Positions 11,836-20,664 of a stretch of DNA of 64,000 bases are shown here, in pieces. Position numbers and translations under genes: made by a program. The DNA comes from Apiosordaria backusii (Eukaryota > Ascomycota > Sordariomycetes > Sordariales > Lasiosphaeriaceae): the NCBI GenBank assembly GCA_030549205.1, contig JAUKTV010000008.1:124001-188000 (forward strand), given 5' to 3'. The notes under the pieces were generated by a model. It was not told where the DNA came from. It made no database searches and was given only the letters and a program-made list of their open reading frames with translations. How positions within the stretch are numbered: the stretch's first letter is position 1; every line of letters starts with the position of its first letter.

Positions 11836-14259
11836 GATGACAGGAAGCCCCTCGAGGGCGGCGAAACGAACGTGATGGGGCCTTTTGAAGCTAAAGCAGA
11901 GACACGTTGCTGGACGTGCTCAGTTGGTCCCCGTTGGATTAACGCTGTGAGAGAAACATTCACCTGAGACCTCCCGACTGAGACTGGGCGGGATCGAGAG
12001 GAGAGCGGCCGTCGCTTCTATATCACTCTTGCAAAGAGGAGCAAGGCCGTGCCAATCTCGGCGATCAGAAACGCGACTGTGGTATCGAGCATCTCGCAGA
12101 TAATGGCAAGGTTCCATGTCGATCCCTTTTGCGCCATGTTACGGTTGCTGTCCCCAGCGCCCTGGACTGGACCCGCTGTCGGCGATGGCTTTTTTCTCTT
12201 GGGTGTTGGATGCTGCGCATGGGCCGTGATGAGGGTAAGGGGGTCGCAGGAGGAGGCGCCTCGTGGCCAATGATGGCTCCTGTCTCCCGCATCATGACTT
12301 CCGAGCAACTGCCAGACTGCGTGTGTCCCGTGTGTGACTCTCGTGCATGTCGTGAGGGAGGGAAGAGACAGACTCCCGGGCCGAAAGTCTGGGGGCGGGG
12401 ATGTTGACGCAGATCACAAGGTGCGTCTCCCCTGCGTCATGCTTTTTGAGATGCAAGACGAGCTGCCATGAGAGCTTCCGAGCCTCAGATTGTTGCACTT
12501 TCCGACACGGAGCAGGGCGTAAAAGGTAACACTTGCTGGCCACGAGGAGCAGTTCATTCAACGGGTGGTCCCTCGTCCAAAGCTAGCATAGGGCCATGCC
12601 TGCTCCCAAGACAGTCTACCGTTACAACGGCTTTGTAAGTCTCACGGAATCCGGATTTGTTTCTGAGAGCAGCGCTGCCATCGGGGGAACAAGAGACGAG
12701 GAGCGAATAAGCTTCTTGCCTTGCCTGCCGCGCTAGAGCTCGGCCAGATGCAGCCCGCGTCGATCTCCATATCGTGATTGCTGGGCCCGGGTGTTGCTGG
12801 CCGGGGGGGTGGGTGCCCAATGGATTTGCCCGGCGGGATGTCACGGCATCTAGCATCTGTCAGTGTCAATGAAACTGTGAGAAAAAGGGCTGTCGGATAC
12901 GAGCGCACTCTTCCGCCCATCGGGAGGCTGGTTGCCCTACATACCTGATATGTTTTGACTGAGTGTCCAATTCAGGTTTTGTGCTTCAATTATACATGCA
13001 AGAGCGATGCTTTTTCTCGGCCGGAACATGCTCTCATGGGTTGGAGAGAGATGTGTACACTAATGTAAGGAAAAACGAAACACCAATGCGGCATGTTCCC
13101 TCCCCCCCCCACTCACCATGCACTCACATGAGGCCCTGTCCAATGATCGCCGGCCAGGGGTCATCGGCGAGCTCGCGCGTTTCTTTTTTTTCCTTTTCCT
13201 TCTCGCGCTTTTTAATGGACAACCTGCAATAAAAATGGGGAACTGAGAGCATTCCGATCATCTCTTGCCAACCTGGATCCGACTTTTCAGCTCTTGGCCG
13301 GCTCTTTGAGATCGCCAATGACGTCTTGATCACTGAGGTGGCATTCGAGTCCTCAGATTGGGTTGCTCCTCTTCCCCTCCCGATTGTCGTTCCCCGGCTT
13401 TTACGGAGTAGTTTCTTTTTCTTTGTGGGGAAAGGGCTGTTCCTGTCGGATCCAGTCACTCCAGTCCGACGTGACGTACAGGTCTCGGATGTGAGGTCTG
13501 GTTTGTGCACACCTGGTCGCCGCAGTTTGTGATAAGTGACAGGTCAATTTCATGTCAAAAACACGAGAGCCGCTCAGGTCACCGTCCAAGGTGAAAAGCA
13601 ATGCCCCGACCAAAACCGGGCCTATTGCTCGGTCAATTATATGCCCGGTGAAGCAGATGGGATGCAGGGGGAGGAAACTTGCATCAACAATGGCGCTATT
13701 TGCCGCGTTTGGAAGAGAGTCAAACACGCAAAAATCTCAATATTTCTTGCAACTGTTATCATCACAACACAAGGAGCTCCCATCACGACGATTGTAAGCT
13801 CAGCACGAACGGTTGGCCATTGCTAAGGTGTTAGTGTTGACTTTGACCGTCCCGAGGTTCCGAGGTTCAGGGGGGGTCCATCTGGTCCTCCGAAGCAGTT
13901 CGGACGGGATCTTCACTTTCGTAATTGTAGGTAATTTCCCCAAGTAGGAAGTTGTTGGCGAACAGGCAACTTTAGCACGTGCGCTTGTTCGTCCCTGATG
14001 GCTCGACAAGGGAACCACAGAACTTTTGAGAACGGTGCTGATAATGTCTGTGTGCTCGGCAGCTCAGATATCCTTCTGCAAGCGGGCATGTGCAACTCAG
14101 CCGAAACATGCGTGGGATATCGCGTGTAAGCGGTCATCCACCATTTCAGCTCAAGGTTCGTTTGTTTCCAAAAGATTCTATTAAATCAGGCTAGGTGGAT
14201 AGATATCCGTCGAGGTGCATCTCCGTCACCCCTATCTCCTTTGTGTGCATTCTCAATGC
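11836..14259. other. 2.4-kb intergenic region
   Basis: Holds the promoter of the RGS gene (left side) and the 3' flank of the metacaspase gene (right side). Many short open frames on both strands but none with a recognisable domain or splice structure. No RNA gene seen. Confidence 0.45.
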
Positions 14260-15742
14260 TTACATGACAAACAGCAAGTTGGTATCTATTGATTCATGTT
14301 AGCATCGAATTGTTCGCCAGTTATACGCGTGAAACAACTTACCCAGAGGGTGACTGCACGAGAGCTGGGGCTTTTGTGAGTAGTCGCGCTCAAGGATATC
14401 GCGAATATTGTTCAGCAGCTCAAGATAGCTCTGCTGGGGGTTGGCCTTGAGAGCCGAGATGAAAGCATGGGACATGGCGCCCGTAGCTTGAGAGCCGATG
14501 GTGGCGTCGGCCGAGGTCTGGTCGTCCTTGCTGCCACTCCACATGATAACATCGGCAGGAGATGTCTTGGTCCGCTTGGTGTGCTCATACGCGTCATTGC
14601 CCTTGAAAGCACTCTTTGCGAGACTGAACATGGTGCTGGCCACAGACCCCATATCGCCTCGGGCGTACGCACCCACGGCCGTCAACAGGCCCTGGCCGGC
14701 TTCCTTGGCCAGATTAGGCTCCTTGAGAAGGCCCTTGGTGTTGTAGACGTATGGAAGATCCAGCACCGAGCCCGAATGGCACGAATCGAAAATCGCTGTC
14801 AACCGGACACCCTCAACCAGGGGCTTCACGACATGGAAATGGATCTCGTCGTCCACAATGTGGCCGTTTTGCTTGAAATCGACAGGGTAGATGACTTCGT
14901 CGTGGCCGTCCTCTTCGTCGCCATCGAGATCCTCGGTCTGACCGCCGTGGCCTATCGTCACATTGTTAGTTCCGCCACTCAATCGGATTACTTTGCCACC
15001 AAAGGGACGACCTACCAGAGAAATGGAGAAAGAGCGCATCGTTAGGCTGAGCGTTGGCCACCAGCCAGCCCATGGCGTTGATGATGTTCTGCTTAGTCGG
15101 GATCATGACGGGGTTGGTCTGGTCGTCGGTCAAAATGACCATATCCTCCCGCTTGTACCCATGGTTTTCGATCAGATATTGGGAGAGGTTCTTGGTGTCG
15201 TTGATGCAGCCGCGCAGCTCGCCTTGTTGGCCGAAATAGTTGATGCCAATCAACAGAGCACGCCTCTTGCCTGTACAGTTGGAGTACTTGAAGGTGTAAC
15301 CGGAGGGAGCACCGTGGCCGAACTCTTGCTGGCCAGAAGGAGGGGGCGGCCCGGCCCGCGTCGAATGCCCGCCGTGTCCGCCGTGTCCGCCGTACCCACC
15401 ACCACTAGTCGGGTAACCGTACGAGTCGAGATGCGGCGGGGGAGGATGCTGGGGAGGCTGGTAGTATTGCTGTTGCTGGGGCGGCTGATAACCACCATGC
15501 TGCTGGTGGTGCTGATGGCCTCCCTGTTGGTAACCACCTTGCTGATAGCCTCCTTGTTGATACCCGCCTTGTTGATACCCGCCTTGTTGATGCCCCCCTT
15601 GTTGATACCCGCCATGGGGAGGTGGCTGCCCGTAACCCTGCTGCGGAGGGGGGTATTGCCCATAACCCTGGGGAGGGGTTTGCTGGTACCCGCCGCCGCC
15701 GCCAGGGCCGTAGCCTTGTCCGGGATAACCTCCGTACGACAT
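14260..15742 (-). CDS. Type I metacaspase with Q/G/Y-rich prodomain
   Basis: Three exons (15742-15016, 14951-14343, 14285-14260) give 453 residues; the last exon adds only DTNLLFVM. Introns are 64 and 57 bp. Ca-dependent cysteine peptidase cleaving after Arg/Lys, linked in fungi to ageing, aggregate clearance and death-like responses. Residues 1-135 are a low-complexity prodomain of QGYG and (H/Y)QQGG repeats. The p20 region starts with KRRALLIGINYFGQ; catalytic His244 lies in SGHGGQ and catalytic Cys300 in DSCHSG. Intron 1 interrupts the Gly codon just before the catalytic His. An acidic insert (DLDGDEEDGHDE) follows the His, as usual. Divergent from the WW protein at 16523. Activity is expected intact. 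Family certain; role in this organism inferred. Confidence 0.96.
15522..15620. repeat. Tandem 15-bp-type repeats in metacaspase prodomain
   Basis: On the minus strand this encodes seven successive GG(Y/H)QQ units with near-identical codons (TATCAACAAGGCGGG type). The recent sequence similarity of the units suggests repeat-number variation between strains. It forms part of the prion-like prodomain. Confidence 0.85.
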
Positions 15743-16522
15743 GTTGTGTTTTAGTGGGGGAATGTGGCGAGGGAACAGGAAGGAGATAGCGCGAGGAAAA
15801 ACGAGATAGTGAGAAAAGCTGAGAAGAAATTCAAGGAAGTTTGCGTCTTGAATAAGGGCAGTGGATGGATCAGCTCAGCTCAGCTCAGGTGTGGCAGGAT
15901 TCGTAAGGGTCAGCGCAGCTGCGGGTTGCCTCACTGCCCGGCGCAATGAGGGGCATCCCCTTCCGGGGCACTTGACGCAGAATCGAGAGAGAGCTCCTCC
16001 ATGCCCAGCACCGGACCCCACCCCCATGGGCCACGCAATGGGGCCCGATCAACTGCCCCTAGCGAATGGGCTCGTGCCTAGCCTGACAAGGCGCTGCATC
16101 AATTGGGCTATCAGGCGCCAAGCCGGCGTTGCGCTGCCAGGCTGGTGACTTTGGCTAGGTAGGCACGACTTCTCTTTCTCTTCATCAAACACGCAAAGAC
16201 AAACACACATTGCTCCCTTGGCTGCAGATGACCGACCTTCAGCTTTGTGCTTGGCCACAATCTAACCTGCCCTCACGGGCATGGGGGAGCAGGACACTGA
16301 TGCCACAAAGAGTGGGGATGGGGGAATGAGGGGTCCGCATTCCAGGTTGCCAGCACTCATTGAGGGGCATTTCGGAGGCAGCCCGGAGGTTTGATGAGCC
16401 CGTCACCTCCCGACCATCCGTGGCCTGCCCTCCCCGTCGTAGAAAGATAGCCTTTTCCTTTCAGCTTTTGGAGTTTTGTGGTGTCGGGTCCCAGGCAGTC
16501 CATCAGCACAGCACAGCACATC
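15743..16522. promoter_or_regulatory. Divergent promoter, metacaspase / WW protein, with STRE-like motifs
   Basis: 780 bp between two divergent start codons. Five AGGGG/CCCCT pentamers are present (15949-15953, 15957-15961, 16056-16060, 16329-16333, 16363-16367). Two lie in a repeated GAGGGGCAT context (about 15948 and 16362). AGGGG is the stress response element bound by C2H2 factors of the Msn2/4 type in yeasts; use here is inferred. A short AGCTC repeat lies at about 15870-15888. Confidence 0.4.
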
Positions 16523-17750
16523 ATGTCCTTCTTTAAGAAGCTCGCAAAGGACCTTGAGCAAGACTTTAAAAGTCTTGGACTGGGGCCCGATAAGAAGGAG
16601 GAGAAACCTCCTACTCCCAGCGGCGGTGAGTTCTGGGCCAAGCAGGATGAGGCGCTCTGTTGCTAACGATAGCAGGAAACTATCCTCCCCCTCAAAATCA
16701 GGGATATGGCAGCCCCTCCCCTCGTTATCCCCCTCCTCAACAGCAGCATGGTTATTCCAGCCCTTCTCCTCAGCACGAACAGCAAACCCGTGATTTCGCC
16801 CCTCCCCCAAATGTAGGCCCACGCCCGCCGCCGCCTTACCAACCCCCTTCGGACAAGCCCCCCCTTCCCTCTGGTTGGGTCCCCCGCTGGGATGACCGTT
16901 ACCAGCGCTGGTACTGTATGGAGTTTCTTACCCCTACCGCGCCCGTTTCATGGTAGCTAACATGGCCAACAGATGCTGAGGAGTCTACGGGCCGGACCCA
17001 ATGGGAGGCGCCAGGTTATGACGCTTCTGCCGGCACCCACGCGCACAGTTCAGGAGGCTACGATGACGGTTCGGGAGGCTATGGCGATAGGTCAGGAGGC
17101 TATGGTGGCGGGTACACTGGGCATTCTGGTTATGCGCCCCCGGCTGGATATGGCGGTGGTGGTTACCAGCAGCCTCACGGAGGATACGCTGCCCCTCAGT
17201 ATGGTGGTGGAGGGGAATACAAGGAGAAGAAGAGCAGCAACAAAATGGCCATCGCCGGTGGTGTTGCTGCTGGAGCCGTTGGTGGTGTTTTGCTGGCTAA
17301 TGCCCTCCGTTAGTTGCCCTCTTGCTTCATATCGGGCGCCTTACTGACATTGCTTTAGATGACTCTGACTCCGACTCTGACCATGGCGGCAACGCCGGCG
17401 GTTATGCTCCCGCTGCTGCCGCCGCCGCCGCCGTACCTGCAGCAGCTGGTCCCACGTATGTGACGAACAATTACTACTATGGTGATGAATCTCCTGCGCC
17501 ACCTCCTGCTGCTTATGACGACACTGGTTACCGCGATGTCCCACCTGGAGCCATTCCCACCCACAACGCATACGGCGAGGAGATAGACAGCAGTGATCGC
17601 GAATCGCTCAAGGAGGCACGGGAGCGTTATGAGGAGGCTCAAGAAGACGCCGCCTCCAGCAGCGCTAGCAGTAGTGGTCTCGAGGAGCTTGAGGAAGCGA
17701 GAGAAGAGTATCAGGAAGAGTACGAGGAGGCCTATTATGAGGAGGACTAG
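16523..17750 (+). CDS. WW-domain protein with glycine zipper and low-complexity flanks
   Basis: Four exons (16523-16625, 16676-16915, 16973-17308, 17359-17750), 356 residues; introns of 50, 57 and 50 bp join in frame. Order: a possible amphipathic N-terminal helix (MSFFKKLAKDLEQDFKSLGLG); a Pro/Gln/Tyr-rich stretch; a WW domain at residues 98-128 with W102, W125 and P128 (binds Pro-rich peptides; intron 2 cuts it); Gly/Tyr repeats (SGGY); a glycine-zipper hydrophobic segment at 206-226 (AGGVAAGAVGGVLLANAL); an acidic/alanine region; and an acidic, probably coiled-coil tail rich in Glu, Tyr and Ser. Divergent from the metacaspase, whose prodomain has Pro-rich stretches that a WW domain could bind. 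No known name for this architecture is recalled. Gene structure sure, function unknown. Confidence 0.88.
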
Positions 17751-17947
17751 ATGTTGAATCGTTCTATCCGGTAGCTGGATTGAAGTGGGCTTTACCTACA
17801 CAGCGTTAATTTAGCGTGTTTGATGAGATTGATACAACGGATCATCATTCTGGATATGACAAGTAGATGAAGGGAACATTGAATGTGCGCTGGGTTTGAT
17901 AAATATGCGCAAATGCTTTTTCTGGTTTTATACTACAAGTTTGGATA

Positions 17948-18183
17948 GCACGTCGTAGACAAAAAAATAGAGACTCCAACTTAAAACAAAGGCCTTTAAA
18001 GATAGTGATGAGGTATTGAAAGATAATCGATACGTCTTAAAGATGATTTAATAGGCGTTCGGATGGAATTGGAATGCCTATTAATTACTTTTAAGGCTTT
18101 GCGACTATGTTTAAAGGCCTATCCACTATCTTTTAAGAGCTTTGTCTTATGCAGCAGTCTCTATTTTTTTGTCCACAACGTGG
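17948..18183. mobile_element. MITE-like palindromic element, copy A (236 bp)
   Basis: Long imperfect terminal inverted repeats of about 60 bp. The left end GCACGTCGTAGACAAAAAAA matches the inverted right end CCACGTTGTGGACAAAAAAA, and the match continues inward through ATAGAGACT, ACAAAG and AAAGATAGTG. An inner pair AATAGGC/GCCTATT makes nearly the whole element a hairpin. There is no coding capacity. A second diverged copy lies at 57962-58153. This is consistent with a non-autonomous DNA transposon; exact ends and target duplication are not certain. Confidence 0.75.
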
Positions 18184-18307
18184 ATGGCCAAGACGATTAG
18201 AGTTACTACTACACACGCCACCCGGCAAGCTATGAGGCATAAAATTCACTTTGACTACTTGGAAAGGCTATCAGACCAAAGTCAGGTACTTATCACTTCG
18301 TCAACTC

Positions 18308-18329
18308 GGGGGGGGGGGGGGGGGGGGGG
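18308..18329. repeat. Mononucleotide tract, G22
   Basis: Twenty-two consecutive G on the plus strand, about 440 bp upstream of the rhodanese-like gene. Likely length-variable and able to form a G-quadruplex; the stated length may be inexact. Confidence 0.9.
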
Positions 18330-18766
18330 ATGCAATGCCATTGAGCCATGCTCCCGGATAAATGAACACGACGGAGCCTGAGTTGGTCCAAAATGTGCGG
18401 ATAATGAGAGCTTGGCATGAAATTGAGCGCTGGCTGGACAATATGAGGAGACGGTATGAGGCTCACCGATGGTAAAATATGCCATATCCATGCGTGTCAC
18501 CATTAAGACTCCCGCATCGGCACGCTCGGAAGAAGAGCACCAGTCCGCAGTTGGGTGACAGCCCGGATGCTACGCAGTCCAGTACCAGTATATCTCTGTT
18601 ACCTACACACCTCATCTTCTAAACAGTGAGCAACAACTTCTCCAAGCTTTTATCTTAAAATATCCGTTCTGATATTCGATGACAGTGATTTAGTGAGACT
18701 TGACGGCGCCACCCCATACGAGTTGAGCCACCACGTAAGCCAGATATAGTCAAACAAAACTAGACA

Positions 18767-19375
18767 ATGGGTGTCCACGTTCACGATCACTGCCTCAAAA
18801 TGGCCCGGCGAGAGGATGGCACACCGTGGTGGTCGGCATTTCCAGAGCCCACTTCATCACCAGTCAAGATAGCCTCTTCCGAGGTCGCCCAGCTCCTCCA
18901 GGACCGGGATCAGTCAAAGCCCCATGAATTCCTTTTAATCGACACCCGGCGAACAGACTGCATCGGTGGAACCATCCGGGGATCCCTCAACCTTCCGGCT
19001 CACAGTTTTTATTTCATGAGAGCAATGCTCCATGACCTGTGCAAACAGGCGGGTATCAAGAGGATAATTTTCTATTGTGGTGAGTCTTGTTCTCCTTTTC
19101 CGTTGCCTCTCCTCGCCAAAGACTAATCGCCGTACACAGGTTCCTCCAACGGCCGAGGCCCCAGATGCGCCGCTTGGATGCAAGATTATATCAACTCTGT
19201 ACTTGACGGCTCTGGTTCCGACTACGAATCCGACTCGGGGTGCTCGGCAGAGATGACCACGGAAGTGATGGCGGGTGGAATACGGGGATGGGTGAAGGCG
19301 TATCGCGGAGATATGATGGAGGGGTATGACGAAAAGACGTGGCAGGACCCGAAGCCTGATGAGGAAACCCGCTGA
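18767..19375 (+). CDS. Rhodanese/Cdc25-like small phosphatase or reductase
   Basis: Two exons (18767-19079, 19140-19375), 182 residues; the 60-bp intron GTGAGT...CACAG splits the Gly codon right after the catalytic Cys. Rhodanese fold: IASSEVAQLLQD, FLLIDTRRTDCIGGTIRGSLNLPA (the CH2A-like motif), IKRIIFYCGSSNGRGPRCA and a GGIRGWV ending. The active loop is C104-G-S-S-N-G-R110, a CX5R loop of seven residues as in Cdc25 phosphatases and yeast Acr2/Ibp1-like arsenate reductases, not the six-residue loop of sulfurtransferases. So the likely substrate is a phosphate or arsenate ester; which one cannot be told. An alternative start at Met12 (ATG 18800) would also keep the domain whole. Confidence 0.9.
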
Positions 19376-19647
19376 AAAGCAGGTCGGAACGGCCATGGGG
19401 TATCTCGTGTTTTTTTCTTCCTGCGTTCCGTTGACAGCCTGACAAGCCTTGACATAAACCGTCCTTTGGTTCCCCTTCTCTCTAATTTTCTTTCCCAAAT
19501 CATGGGAAGTAACGCCAGACCCCTCTGCCCAAAAAACAATAGCCTATTCCCACAGTTGTCCCATATCAAAAGTGATGCGATAACAAAATAATTACTGCCC
19601 GACGTTGCCGTTGCGTTGTTCGTGCACAGGATCGGATGGGAAGGTGT

Positions 19648-20101
19648 TTAGCCGCGATGACCTCCCCTGTCGTCACCCCCGATTCTCTCGAGAGCTTCAA
19701 GCATGACGACCGAGTTGCCGCGGATGACCTGTCGACGAAAGGCGAAAACCATTAGCCAAACCTAACACAATGCATCACAGACCAGCAGATTTGAAACATA
19801 CCACCATGCCGAGTTTGACCTTCTCACCGCCATCCTTCTCCTCCACCGCGTCGTCCATTACAATATTCAGAAAGACCTGTTTTCGTCGTCGTCAGAATGG
19901 CGAGAAATCAAGGGTGGAAAACGGGGACCATACATCGTACCCGCGCAGGACACCGATGACCTTGCGGCTGCCGTTGAGTTGGACGAAGAGACGCTTGTCA
20001 AGATACTGTTGCCGAACGTGTTAGCACGCATCCGTTAGGAAATAACAGTCCTAAAAGAATCGTCGACATGCCTTCTTGAGCTCTGGTTGCGCGGGTGCCA
20101 T
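19648..20101 (-). CDS. Small nuclear ribonucleoprotein G (SmG)
   Basis: Four exons (20101-20072, 20005-19934, 19876-19802, 19728-19648) give 85 residues, the usual SmG size. Residues run MAPAQPELKK, YLDKRLFVQLNGSRKVIGVLRGYD (Sm1), VFLNIVMDDAVEEK, and VIRGNSVVMLEALER (Sm2, with the IRG-N signature). One of seven Sm proteins forming the ring around U1, U2, U4 and U5 snRNA in the nucleus. Intron 1 (20071-20006) begins GCATGT and ends CAACAG: a GC-AG intron; the nearby GT would give a premature stop. Introns 2 and 3 are GT-AG (57 and 73 bp). Every exon ends on a codon boundary. Divergent from the Ntr2-like gene. Confidence 0.95.
20006..20071 (-). other. GC-AG intron in SmG gene
   Basis: 66-bp intron with donor AAG|GCATGT, branch-like GCTAAC about 11 nt before the acceptor, and acceptor CAACAG. 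Reading SmG as KKYLDKR requires exactly this boundary. Confidence 0.85.
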
Positions 20102-20664
20102 CTTGATTGTGTGGTGTGAGTGTTGTGTTTTGCGCGCCGAACTGTGCTGCGACTTGGCGATTTGATGGACGGCTTGATGCTGCTGGACGCCTTCCAGTGG
20201 CTCTGCATCTGTGGCTCAGGCGCGTGCTCGCGTCCCAAAATCTTGCTGCGAAATGATGTCACGTGTAAGGCCGATAAGATAACACGCAGCTCCGATAAGA
20301 TAAGGAACTTTGGAAACACGCTCTGGCGTAGTGTACCTAACACACATACGGGCCAATCTAGGAAGCTCATTCTGAGCAATATGTGGGATTATTTGCCGCG
20401 AAAAGAAAGTAGAGCCAACAAGCCATGCACTATGTAAGATTTAATTTGGATAGTTTCCTGCCGGCATCACCAAACTGCGCCCGTTGTGTCGCAATGCCTG
20501 AGCTCCTGGCGGATTTTCTGTGTAAGTGTTAGCATCCCAGCTATGTGATTGGCTCCAGATTGCCCCGCTGAATGTTGTCTAATCGCGGGTCTGCTTTCGA
20601 GCCAAGTGCATCAAGAAACCAACTCCAACTCCAATTCCATCCAACACGCGGAAAACGAGACAAC
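20102..20664. promoter_or_regulatory. Divergent promoter region, SmG / Ntr2-like
   Basis: 563 bp between two divergent starts. Contains paired GATAAGATAA-type blocks (about 20271-20303, GCCGATAAGATAACACGCAG and CCGATAAGATAAGG), i.e. a 9-10 bp motif repeated within 25 bp. GATA-type sites are a possible reading. Confidence 0.35.

Larger units (their letters stand above)
17751..18766. other. Intergenic with MITE-like element and poly-G tract
   Basis: Contains the 3' flank of the WW gene, the palindromic element at 17948-18183, a 22-G tract, and the promoter of the rhodanese-like gene. No further gene is seen. Confidence 0.55.

Noticed and set aside
20572..20664. Upstream ATG as start of the Ntr2-like protein
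   Set aside because: It would add 31 residues unlike the family; ATG 20665 gives the typical MSTFGSKRKARII start.
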